In this document: positions 31,303 to 39,963 of the stretch, in pieces
How positions within the stretch are numbered: position 1 is the stretch's first letter
Layout of the letters: the number at the start of each line of letters is the position of its first letter
Source: Leptothoe kymatousa TAU-MAC 1615
GTDB lineage: Bacteria > Cyanobacteriota > Cyanobacteriia > Phormidesmidales > Phormidesmidaceae
Direction: 5' to 3'
Length of the DNA: 64,000 nt
Assembly (NCBI RefSeq): GCF_018739865.1
Contig: NZ_JADOER010000011.1
Span: 248,001 to 312,000 of the forward strand
Translations under genes and position numbers: made by a program
Notes under the pieces: generated by a model
What the model was told of the DNA's origin: nothing
Databases searched by the model: none
What the model saw: the letters and a program-made list of their open reading frames with translations, nothing else

Positions 31303-31365
31303 TGGTGAGTGGTGAGCGGTGTGATGCATGAGATTGTTTCATCACTCACTACTCACTACTCACTA
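31303..31365 (+). repeat. Imperfect hairpin of GTGAGTG / CACTCACTACTCACT repeats in the atpB-atpC spacer
   Basis: 5' arm TGGTGAGTGGTGAGCGGTGTGATG, 3' arm CATCACTCACTACTCACTACTCACTA. Confidence 0.7.
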
Positions 31366-31389
31366 TTCACTTTTAAGTTTTAGAGTTTT

Positions 31390-31797
31390 ATGGCATTAGC
31401 AGTGCGTGTAATAGCTCCCGACAAAACTATTTGGGATGCTGAAGCGGAAGAGGTTGTGCTGCCTAGTACAACTGGTCAATTGGGTATTTTGAGCGGTCAC
31501 GCTCCTTTACTGACAGCTCTGGACATTGGCGTGTTGCGGGTTCGATCCAATAAGGATTGGATTGCGATCGCACTAATGGGCGGATTTGCTGAAATCGAAG
31601 ACAACGAAGTTACTGTCTTGGTCAATGGCGCCGAGCGTGGTGATAGCATTGACCTTTCTGCAGCCGAAGCAGAGTATACCTCTGCCAAAACTGAAGCAGA
31701 GGGCGTTGCTTCTGATGACAAGCAGGCTGTTATTCAGGCTACTAAGTCCCTGAAAAAGGCACGGGCTCGCGTTCAAGCTGCTGGCGGTAGTATTTAA
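31390..31797 (+). CDS. atpC: F-type ATP synthase subunit epsilon
   Basis: MALAVRVIAPDKTIWDAEAEEVVLPSTTGQLGILSGHAPLLTALDIGVLRVR. Confidence 0.97.
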   Translation: MALAVRVIAPDKTIWDAEAEEVVLPSTTGQLGILSGHAPLLTALDIGVLRVRSNKDWIAIALMGGFAEIEDNEVTVLVNGAERGDSIDLSAAEAEYTSAKTEAEGVASDDKQAVIQATKSLKKARARVQAAGGSI

Positions 31798-31822
31798 CCG
31801 ACTGAGCTTGCAAGTAATTGGT

Positions 31823-31866
31823 AAAAAGGGCTGGCTGTTTAGAAAACAGCCAGCCCTTTTTTATTG
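31823..31866 (+). terminator. Intrinsic terminator of the atpB-atpC operon
   Basis: GGGCTGGCTGTTT-ag-AAAACAGCCAGCCC-TTTTTT. Confidence 0.9.
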
Positions 31867-31880
31867 TTTTTTACGACTAC

Positions 31881-31925
31881 AGCAAAGAGCCCGCCAAGGA
31901 CCTAAACCTTGACGGGCTCTTTGCT
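31881..31925. terminator. Second inverted repeat between converging atpC and PSRP-3 genes
   Basis: AGCAAAGAGCCCGCCAAGG-acctaaa-CCTTGACGGGCTCTTTGCT. Confidence 0.7.
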
Positions 31926-31944
31926 AAATCATTGACGGACTAAA

Positions 31945-32244
31945 TCATGAACTACCAGTAAACGCAACATCGGGAAACTTATCAGCTGCTTTTTGCATGG
32001 TCTGAGATTTTCCGCCCTCTTGCCAATAGTTGATGATTTCAGTGGCTTGGTTCAACAAATCAATGCGCTCTTCTTCAGCAATCCAAGTTTTGGACTCAAG
32101 CTCTGTCTTCATCTGGTCCCACGCATCATTACGGGGCCAGAAAAAGTAAGAGGTCAGCGGACTCGATCCCTTGCCCACTACTTGATCCACTGCGAGAGCC
32201 ACATCCTTGTCGAGCCAGAGAACCTTTAAGATAAATCGAGACAA
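31945..32244 (-). CDS. 30S ribosomal protein PSRP-3 (Ycf65)
   Basis: [78 protein letters not shown] start likely at 32244. Confidence 0.9.
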   Translation of the reverse strand: MSRFILKVLWLDKDVALAVDQVVGKGSSPLTSYFFWPRNDAWDQMKTELESKTWIAEEERIDLLNQATEIINYWQEGGKSQTMQKAADKFPDVAFTGSS

Positions 32245-32369
32245 TGAATACCTCCGCTGTACGCCTCTTGGCTTCAAAACTACACGGTCTAGTTTAAAAC
32301 TACACGGTCTATAATTCTAGCGCATTCATTGCCTTAATCACATCAAAACTTCATTCTTATATCTCCACA

Positions 32370-33161
32370 ATGCCTAATCCCATTGCCCTAGCGATTTTTG
32401 ACATCGATGGTGTTGTCCGTGATGTTGGCGGATCCTATCGACGGGCCATTGCCGATACGGTCGAACACTTTACCAACGGTGATTATCGCCCCACACCGAC
32501 GGACCTGGATCAGCTTAAAAGTGAGGGCATTTGGAACAATGATTGGAAAGCGTCCCAGGAGCTGATCAAACGCCATGGCCAAGCATCCGGCAATGCTTAC
32601 ACCGGTGACTACGATGCCATTGTGGATTATTTTCAAGAGCAGTATCGCGGCAAAGGCGAGGACCCCAGCCAATGGACGGGTTACATTACCCAGGAACCCG
32701 TCTTAATGACCGCGAACTACCTCAACGAATTAGCCAAGGGGGGTGTCCCGTCCGCATTTTTTAGCGGTGCCACCCGAGGATCCGCCAACTACATCTTGCG
32801 ACAGCGCATTGGCCTGGAAAATCCTATTTTAGTTGCCATGGAGGATGCCCCCGGTAAACCCGATCCAACGGGGCTATACATGACGGTGAAACACCTTGAG
32901 AAATCTGTCCCACCTGGGTTACCCGTGCTGTACGCCGGAGACACCGTCGCCGATATGGCCACTATCACCGCAGCGCGAGCGGAATTTCCCCAGCGGCGAT
33001 GGCTAGGCGTGGGCATTTTGCCGCCCCATGTACAAACCAATGCCGATTATCAAAACCGCTATGGCGACACCCTCAAACAAAGCGGTGCGGCCTTGGTTTT
33101 ACCCCATGTTGAACAGCTAACGGCTAGCGCCATTGGCACGTTGCTGGAGCAGACGGCTTAG
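32370..33161 (+). CDS. HAD superfamily hydrolase (TIGR01548-like)
   Basis: IALAIFDIDGVVRDVGGSYRRAIADTVEHFT...LYAGDTVADMATI. Confidence 0.8.
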   Translation: MPNPIALAIFDIDGVVRDVGGSYRRAIADTVEHFTNGDYRPTPTDLDQLKSEGIWNNDWKASQELIKRHGQASGNAYTGDYDAIVDYFQEQYRGKGEDPSQWTGYITQEPVLMTANYLNELAKGGVPSAFFSGATRGSANYILRQRIGLENPILVAMEDAPGKPDPTGLYMTVKHLEKSVPPGLPVLYAGDTVADMATITAARAEFPQRRWLGVGILPPHVQTNADYQNRYGDTLKQSGAALVLPHVEQLTASAIGTLLEQTA

Positions 33162-33349
33162 GCATTGCCCCCGAGGAAACAACAATCTGCTCCAGTTGAG
33201 GAACCAACCCCATAAACGGCACAGTCGGTAAAATCAGCTACCGATGAAATGGTAGTTTAGGCGACAGCTATTAACAGCACTCGCTTTCTCACATCGATCG
33301 GGCTGGATGTGCTGTTATCGGCTCTCCATCCCTGTTTTTTGCCACTACT

Positions 33350-34849
33350 ATGAGTCCACTGTCATTTTTACTGTCGTTGTACGCTGCTATTCCGGCGGCT
33401 CTATCCCTTCAGCCTGCAGTAAACCAGGGGTCTGTAACACCATCTATTACGTCCTTCACCCCAAACAGTGAAATCGCCCAAACCCAGGGCGATGTTATTC
33501 CCCACATTCAAGAAGTGCGGCCATTGCCGGGGGCATTGGATACTGTTCCTGTCTTTAATAGCAACAGCCCAGAGATTATTAATGACGAGGGCATTCTCCT
33601 CTCCACCTTTCCCTCCCGTGGCAAAGCGACGCCCGACGCCCATTTAGACTATGCCTTTGAAGGGCGCTTTGATATTTTTGCTCACCATGTGGTGCAAGCC
33701 CAGGGCGACCGAGATACCCGCACCCGCTACCTGGGCATTGTGGTTCACAACCCCAGCCGCAGACCGGTCACCCTGCGGTTTCGAGAAGCCGCTAGCTACC
33801 TCAGCCAAGAAGCTCCCTGGCATGGCCGCAGTGATGTAGAGCTCAACCTTGCCAGCACACAATTCTCAGGCCCCGGCAGCCGTCTGATGAATGAGATTCT
33901 GCGCGATCGCAGGCAGGCCCTCTGGTCTCAACCCATCACCATTCCAGGGCGAGAATCTTATTTACTGATGAATGCCCCCATCCCGGTGCGTCGCTTAGCC
34001 GTACCGACCGATGGCAGCCTGGCCCCCGATAGCGAACTACTCCCCCCCCTGCCCGACACCCTGGGGGGCAACCGCAGCAATGCCCGTTCCACACTGATCC
34101 GCCTTTCCAGTAGTGGGCCAGTCTACGTAGCCAGCTTAAGCATGTTGGCCCCTGCAACCGCCAACGGCGGCGAACGCGTCCCCAGATTAAACGAATGGCT
34201 ACAGATTTTGGCCAATAGCCCATTAGCAACACCACGGGACCACGCCCCCTCACGTCCTGGGTCGCGCGCCACGCCCTTTATCTATGGTCGAGTCGCTGGC
34301 GTTAGTCAAGGGTCGCGCTGGCAAGCGACCCTGACCGATCGGCGCTCCAACAAACTCAATATTCCAAATCCAGGCGAACAACTTTCCTACGCCCTCAGCA
34401 CAGTTGACCGCAACACCTTTGGCACCAGACAAATCCAAAGCGCCCCCATGGTGCGGCGTTATCGGGATACGGCCCACCGGGCCCACGGCAACTATGGCAC
34501 CGAGTATGACCTCACACTCCCGCTCCACAACCCTACGGATCAGCCACAAAAAGTCGCCCTATCCGTTCAAACACCGCTGCAAAACGAAACTATCAAAAAC
34601 GCCCTAACGTTTTTAAATCCCCATAGCTCACGAATTTTCTTTCGCGGCACCATCTTATTTTTGTATGCCAACGATCGGGGCGAACGTAAAGCGGATTATA
34701 TTCACCTTGTCCAACGCCGTGGACAAGTGGGGCCACCCCTAGTAGAGCTCACCCTAGAACCTGGAGAAAACAGATCCGTAGAGGTGCAATTTCTCTATCC
34801 CCCCGATGCTACACCGCCCCAAGTACTGACCTTAACCACCGAAGAGTAG
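33350..34849 (+). CDS. DUF3370 domain-containing exported protein
   Basis: DVIPHIQEVRPLPGALDTVPVFNSNSPEIINDEGILLSTFP...FEGRFDIFAHHVVQAQ. Confidence 0.7.
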   Translation: MSPLSFLLSLYAAIPAALSLQPAVNQGSVTPSITSFTPNSEIAQTQGDVIPHIQEVRPLPGALDTVPVFNSNSPEIINDEGILLSTFPSRGKATPDAHLDYAFEGRFDIFAHHVVQAQGDRDTRTRYLGIVVHNPSRRPVTLRFREAASYLSQEAPWHGRSDVELNLASTQFSGPGSRLMNEILRDRRQALWSQPITIPGRESYLLMNAPIPVRRLAVPTDGSLAPDSELLPPLPDTLGGNRSNARSTLIRLSSSGPVYVASLSMLAPATANGGERVPRLNEWLQILANSPLATPRDHAPSRPGSRATPFIYGRVAGVSQGSRWQATLTDRRSNKLNIPNPGEQLSYALSTVDRNTFGTRQIQSAPMVRRYRDTAHRAHGNYGTEYDLTLPLHNPTDQPQKVALSVQTPLQNETIKNALTFLNPHSSRIFFRGTILFLYANDRGERKADYIHLVQRRGQVGPPLVELTLEPGENRSVEVQFLYPPDATPPQVLTLTTEE

Positions 34850-35016
34850 GTGACACCCCCCTTGGCAAGGGCAGCGTGCAACAGACAACCAGCTGCGAAA
34901 CATCAACCAAGCGAAACCGCCTGTTTTTATAGAGGAAACGACAGCAACAGCGTCCGCCTCATCGAACCAGGAGCTTATCCATGGCAACCTAAGGTTACGT
35001 GCAGTCGCTCAATCGA

Positions 35017-35718
35017 TTACTTCGCTGGCTGGGGATATTCGTAGGATTGAGCAACGCCACCACCATTGCCTGCCACCATGGAATGGTGATCATTCATCAC
35101 AGGCTTAGGTAGATCATTTTGGGGCGGAGCCTTGTCTATGTGGACATAGCGAGACTCATCCTCAGCCGGAGGAATTTGATTCAACAGTGAAATAATGTAA
35201 TCGCGATGGGGATGCTGTTCTAGCCAGGCACGAATTCCTAAAGCCTGGGCATAGTCGTCATCACCTAAGGCACTGCGATAGGTCTCTTCTAAAACTCGAT
35301 TAAATTCGGCCTGACGAATCTGGGACTGCCAGGGCTCTGAAAAGACTAAGTGCACCTTGTTGTGGATATTGCAGGCCTTAAGAATTTCCCATTCGCCTTT
35401 GTCAAACCAGCTGCCACCACAGTGGGAGCAACGATCTAAATAGAACTCTAACCCGTGGCCCACTTTCGCGCGACGCATCAGGTGATGACACTCAGGGCAA
35501 AAGGTGGCACGGCTATTATCGGCAACCTCTAAGCGATCGCTTAAATCCACATGGTCGCAAGGCTTAATGGGTTCATCATTGGTTTCCCACTCCAACCAAT
35601 GCCAATAGTCATAGGAAGAAATCCACTGCCCTTCGCAGGCTTCACAGGCATGGACTGCTAAAAATTCATTCAAGCGATCGCGCTTTAAGGAAGAGGTCTG
35701 ACAACAGGGACAATGCAT
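35017..35718 (-). CDS. Zinc-ribbon (zf-TFIIB-like) protein
   Basis: MHCPCCQTSSLKR...HACEACEGQWIS; FCPECHHLMRR...LDRCSHCGGSWFDKGEWE. Confidence 0.75.
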   Translation of the reverse strand: MHCPCCQTSSLKRDRLNEFLAVHACEACEGQWISSYDYWHWLEWETNDEPIKPCDHVDLSDRLEVADNSRATFCPECHHLMRRAKVGHGLEFYLDRCSHCGGSWFDKGEWEILKACNIHNKVHLVFSEPWQSQIRQAEFNRVLEETYRSALGDDDYAQALGIRAWLEQHPHRDYIISLLNQIPPAEDESRYVHIDKAPPQNDLPKPVMNDHHSMVAGNGGGVAQSYEYPQPAK

Positions 35719-36221
35719 AACAGAAGACTGATTAAACGTCTTTAACGGACATGGAATAACGCCTGATGCACGCCATTCAGGAATAGCAAAAATTCATAAA
35801 GAAAGTGACAGCTAATATTTTTTGAACCGCGTTAGCTTTCACTTTAATAGACTTATTCAATAGATGACAGAATAATTAGAAATTTGCCACATTTTGATAA
35901 ATAACTAAGCTCCGTAAACTGTCTTGAATCTGCCAAAAGGCGCATGAATTTACAGACTTGTTGTCGGCAAAGCATGACTAAGAAAATGCAGTCCCCTTTG
36001 GGAAAAGCCTTTACCACAATGATCTCAGCTAGCTACAAGAAAATTAAACCCGATTCTTTTCTTTAATCAAATTCGGCCACTTGTCTGAAATCCTCAAAGA
36101 TTGAGTTCTACATAGTTAATAGTTTGTTACTCAATTAAGCTCGTATTTAAAGCCAACAGTTCATTCTTAAGAACCAGTAGATAATCAGTATTAAAAAACT
36201 ATAAAATTCTGGCTTATAGTT

Positions 36222-37241
36222 TTAGGCTAATAACCAGTTTGAAATATCAGTTGTTGATTGAATAACGTGCATACCCGCGTCAGCAAACCGCTGGTATGCC
36301 TCATCAGCGGCGGCGGAAAAATCGACGACCTCAGGCACCACTACGGGAGAACTGCAATCTTCCAATAAGTAAATTTTTTGAGCTAGGCCCGCATCGATTT
36401 GTTGAATTTCACTGAGCAAGTCATCAATGGTCCACGCGACACAGTGACTTTTTGCCTGCCCTGCGATCGCAACCGCATCAAAGGTTAACAAGTGTTGAAT
36501 CAGCGCCTGATTTTTCGTCGCCACCGATTGCCCGGCCCCATTATCCAAAACCTCTGGCCGCAGCACCGAGTAATTCTCAGTGAGCGGGTTGCTGCCCTTT
36601 AATTCAAACCGCGTCTGCGCCTGGCGGGCCAAATTATGAAAGAAACAAGCCTCCTCAAATGCGGAGACCAAACTATGGCCAATGCCCCCCAACATAGAAT
36701 GGTAGGGCCACACCGTCAGAGGATATTTGCCATCTGCGCTCAGCCGTTTTACATAGTGCAGGGCAAACTCTTCTAGCTGCTCTAGCGGCATGCCCAGACT
36801 CGGCACAATGGCAGGATTTACGCGCCAGTGGCCAGCGCGCACCGCATCTAACTCCACCATGGTCATCGGAGCAGGCATGCGGCCCTCACCATCGACCCAA
36901 AACGCAGCATGAAAAATCTGCACGGCTTTATGGGTATCCATCGTCGGCACAATTTCGGTGATATGCCCCAGGTTGCGATACACGAATTCGCACAAACGTC
37001 GCGTATCGTCAACGGCACCATGGCCAGACGCGCCCCCCACAAATAGTTCAAACCCAGGAATACAAAACGTATTTTGCACATCAATGGCCAACAGACATAG
37101 CCTAGGGCTGTCTGCCACCGCCGGTTGAACGCCATGGCTTTGCGCCCAGGATTGGGCCTGGATGGCCCGCTGCTCATAGGGCACACGCCACACCTCCCCC
37201 ACAGTGTCAGCGGTAAAGAACTCAGGAATTGGCAGGGCCAT
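36222..37241 (-). CDS. Isochorismatase-family cysteine hydrolase, nicotinamidase-like
   Basis: LCLLAIDVQNTFC (Asp), MDTHKAVQIFH (metal-binding DxH-like), TVWPYHSMLGG, VAIAGQAKSHCVAWT (Cys nucleophile). Confidence 0.75.
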   Translation of the reverse strand: MALPIPEFFTADTVGEVWRVPYEQRAIQAQSWAQSHGVQPAVADSPRLCLLAIDVQNTFCIPGFELFVGGASGHGAVDDTRRLCEFVYRNLGHITEIVPTMDTHKAVQIFHAAFWVDGEGRMPAPMTMVELDAVRAGHWRVNPAIVPSLGMPLEQLEEFALHYVKRLSADGKYPLTVWPYHSMLGGIGHSLVSAFEEACFFHNLARQAQTRFELKGSNPLTENYSVLRPEVLDNGAGQSVATKNQALIQHLLTFDAVAIAGQAKSHCVAWTIDDLLSEIQQIDAGLAQKIYLLEDCSSPVVVPEVVDFSAAADEAYQRFADAGMHVIQSTTDISNWLLA

Positions 37242-37264
37242 GGTGTGGGTCTCCAAAAATAATT

Positions 37265-37453
37265 AAGCCGTAGTTTTATGCATTCAGTAGGGGCATATGC
37301 GCCGCCAACAGTGAAGCCATAGTTTTATGCATTCAGTAGAGGCATGTGCGCCGCAAACAGTGAAGCCGTAGTTTATATACTCAGTAGAGGCATGGGCGCC
37401 GCCAACAGTGAAGCCATAGTTTTATGCATTCAGTAGGGGCATATGCGCCGCCT
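37265..37453. repeat. 49-bp tandem repeat, about 3.9 units
   Basis: AAGCC[G/A]TAGTTTTATGCATTCAGTAGGGGCATATGCGCCGCCAACAGTG starting at 37265, 37314, 37363 and 37411; last unit covers the ADP-ribosylglycohydrolase 3' end. Confidence 0.95.
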
Positions 37454-38210
37454 TAAACTGAACAATTAGGGTCTTGAGACGCTCATCTAGAATGCTCCAA
37501 ACGCGATCGCTGATCGCCTCGGGCACCTCTCCATAGAAAGCCTCAGCAATACTCCCCGTAATACAGGTGAGCGTATCAGCATCGCCCCCCAGGGAAACGG
37601 CATTGCGAATGGCATCGGTAAAGCTGGTGGATTCGAGAAAGGCAGTGATGGCCTCGGGGACGGTCTGCTGACAAGACTCGTTAAAGGTATAGCCCGGGCG
37701 AATTTGGTTCAGGGTACGACTGAGATCGTAGCCAAACTGATGTTCCACATACTGCCTAATCGCCGGTTTTGACTGCCCCTGACGGGCAAGGAAAATAGCT
37801 GCCGCCGTCGCTTGAGCCCCCTTAACTCCCTCTGGGTGGTTGTGGGTCACGATCGCTGTTTGCTTCGCCGCTTGTAACACAGCCTCCAATGTTTGATGGG
37901 CATAGGCCACCGGACTCACCCGCATCGCCGCACCATTGCCCCAGCTGTTATAGGGTTCGCCCTGGGCAGCAGCGGCCCAACGCTGAAACCGAGCGCCATA
38001 GCCACCACATGGATTGGGATAAAACCGATAAAACCGCTTAAACGCATCACCATAGCCACCGCCGTGGAGTACTACATCAGCCACCGCCACCGTCAAAATA
38101 GTGTCATCGGTAAACGTGCTTTGATCTGTAAACAATGGAAAATCTTTGGTCTTGTGAGCGTCAAACTCATAAACAGAGCCAATGATGTCTCCTGCAATTG
38201 CACCGAGCAT
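37422..38210 (-). CDS. ADP-ribosylglycohydrolase family protein
   Basis: MLGAIAGDIIGSVYEFDAHKTKDFPLFTDQSTFTDDTILTVAVADVVL...AVSLGGDADTLTCITGSIAEAFYGEVPE. Confidence 0.92.
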   Translation of the reverse strand: MLGAIAGDIIGSVYEFDAHKTKDFPLFTDQSTFTDDTILTVAVADVVLHGGGYGDAFKRFYRFYPNPCGGYGARFQRWAAAAQGEPYNSWGNGAAMRVSPVAYAHQTLEAVLQAAKQTAIVTHNHPEGVKGAQATAAAIFLARQGQSKPAIRQYVEHQFGYDLSRTLNQIRPGYTFNESCQQTVPEAITAFLESTSFTDAIRNAVSLGGDADTLTCITGSIAEAFYGEVPEAISDRVWSILDERLKTLIVQFKAAHMPLLNA

Positions 38211-38230
38211 AGAACCAAAATAAAGAAAAA

Positions 38231-38253
38231 CTTTGTGTATTTATTACACTAAG
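38231..38253. promoter_or_regulatory. Candidate operator: 23-bp inverted repeat between divergent genes
   Basis: CTTTGTGTAtttatTACACTAAG; arms complementary at 8 of 9 positions. Confidence 0.55.
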
Positions 38254-38290
38254 GTTATTTTGGTTATAGCGAATTAGCCTTAGATCGTCA

Positions 38291-38983
38291 ATGGCCCATA
38301 GCTACGATTACCCTAGACCAGCAGTGACGGTTGACTGTGTGGTCTTTGGCCTCGGCAAAACCGATCAATTGCAAGTTTTATTGATTCAGCGCCAGCTCCC
38401 ACCGTTTGTGGGGCAGTGGGCCTTGCCGGGTGGTTTTGTGCGGCCAGATGAAGCGTTGGAGCAGGCCGCTCGCCGCGAACTGGGTGAGGAAACGGGCGTA
38501 AAGGGCGTATTTCTGGAGCAGCTACAGGCCTATGGACAACCTCAGCGCGATCCGAGGGGACACACAATCACCGTGGCGTTCTATGCATTGGTAAATCTTT
38601 GGGACTATCAGGTGAAGGCGGCAACTGATGCCAAACAAGCGTGCTGGTGGGCCATTGGCCGCCAGCCAAACCTCGCCTTCGACCATGGGAAAATTATGCA
38701 GGATGCGATCGCAGCACTGCGCACCTCCATTCGCCACCGACCCATCGGATTTGAATTACTGCCCCAAAAGTTCACCCTAAGTCAGCTACAGCGCCTCTAC
38801 GAAATTGTGCTAGATCGCCCCTTTGACAAGCGCAATTTTCGCAAAAAACTGCTCAAGCTCGACATCCTCATAGACTTAGACGAAAAGGAAACCAACGTTG
38901 CCCACCGAGCCGCCCAGCTCTACAAGTTCGACGATGTTAAATATAAACAGCTAGCCAAGACAGGCTTCAACTTCGATCTCTAA
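38291..38983 (+). CDS. NUDIX protein with C-terminal wHTH, NrtR-like
   Basis: YDYPRPAVTVDCVVFGL...GGFVRPDEALEQAARRELGEETGV NUDIX box; C-terminal FTLSQLQRLYEIVLDRPFDKRNFRKKLLKL typical of NrtR-like proteins. Confidence 0.82.
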   Translation: MAHSYDYPRPAVTVDCVVFGLGKTDQLQVLLIQRQLPPFVGQWALPGGFVRPDEALEQAARRELGEETGVKGVFLEQLQAYGQPQRDPRGHTITVAFYALVNLWDYQVKAATDAKQACWWAIGRQPNLAFDHGKIMQDAIAALRTSIRHRPIGFELLPQKFTLSQLQRLYEIVLDRPFDKRNFRKKLLKLDILIDLDEKETNVAHRAAQLYKFDDVKYKQLAKTGFNFDL

Positions 38984-38989
38984 TAATGG

Positions 38990-39901
38990 CTATCCCAACA
39001 GGGAATAAATATTGCCATCAATGAGCAAATGGGTGATGCCCTTCGCCTGGAGATAGGAAGACGTCTTCGTAATAATTTGGCCATCGGGCACTTTGATAAT
39101 TCGCTGATTGCGCCGCGAAAACCGACGGGCCACCCGATGATTATCAAAGACCGGCAGCGTCAAAGCAGACTCTTGCTCTACCGGAATCGTGCCGAGCTCA
39201 GCAAACTCCTTGAGGGGATGGGTAATCAATTCTGACAGGCGATCGACGACCAAATAGCACGTGCGAGGAAATACGGCATCGGAGATCGGCATAATCTCCA
39301 CCGAATTGCCCACCAGGGAAGACTCGTCGCCCCCTATGTCATCGCCATCGTCATCAAACTCATCGTCATCATCAAACTCCGCATCCAGATCATTATCGAG
39401 GTCTTCATCCTCAAGATCGTCATCGCCTAGATCATCGAGGTCATCTAGATCTTCATCATCCAACGACTTTTTCTTACGAAGAACGGGCTCAGTCAATAAT
39501 TCTGTGGCCACCGCTGAAACGTCATCTGCATCTTTACCGCCACTGGGTTCCCCATCGGCTTCTGCCAATAGCTCTAGCTGCCCTGCATCTACAGCCTGAG
39601 TTTCCCCATCCGCAGACACCGCCCGAGAACGCTTTCTCGCACGGCGTATTGGTTTTGCCGGTGGCTCTGCCTGGGGCGAGTTTTCACTATCGGCGGCGGC
39701 AACTTTTTCCGACGGCGCAGAACGCTTTTGGGCGATCAGCGCCCGGTATTCATCCTCCGGCATCTGCATCTTTAAAATACGACTGACGGTGCTGGTACTC
39801 ACGCCATAACGTGTGGCAATGGTAGAGGTGGTCTCCCCTGGTTGGCGATAAATCTCAACCACATCACGTTTATCAGCGTCAGACAATTTGCGCGGTGCCA
39901 T
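38990..39901 (-). CDS. HTH (transposase-type) protein with poly-acidic central region
   Basis: MAPRKLSDADKRDVVEIYRQPGETTSTIATRYGVSTSTVSRILK HTH; DDEDLDDLDDLGDDDLEDEDLDNDLDAEFDDDDEFDDDGDD. Confidence 0.7.
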   Translation of the reverse strand: MAPRKLSDADKRDVVEIYRQPGETTSTIATRYGVSTSTVSRILKMQMPEDEYRALIAQKRSAPSEKVAAADSENSPQAEPPAKPIRRARKRSRAVSADGETQAVDAGQLELLAEADGEPSGGKDADDVSAVATELLTEPVLRKKKSLDDEDLDDLDDLGDDDLEDEDLDNDLDAEFDDDDEFDDDGDDIGGDESSLVGNSVEIMPISDAVFPRTCYLVVDRLSELITHPLKEFAELGTIPVEQESALTLPVFDNHRVARRFSRRNQRIIKVPDGQIITKTSSYLQAKGITHLLIDGNIYSLLG

Positions 39902-39963
39902 ACAACAACACCCTCAAGGGCAGGTAAAAACGTTTTTCTAGTATGCCAGGTTTAGGCCGAGTG

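Noticed and set aside
37265-37453. CRISPR array
   Set aside because: Units are directly contiguous with no unique spacers and derive from the adjacent gene's 3' end; no cas genes in the window.
39261-39599. Ser-rich plus-strand ORF
   Set aside because: Antisense of the Asp/Glu-rich stretch of the minus-strand HTH gene (GAT/GAC read as ATC/TCA/TCG), so an artefact.
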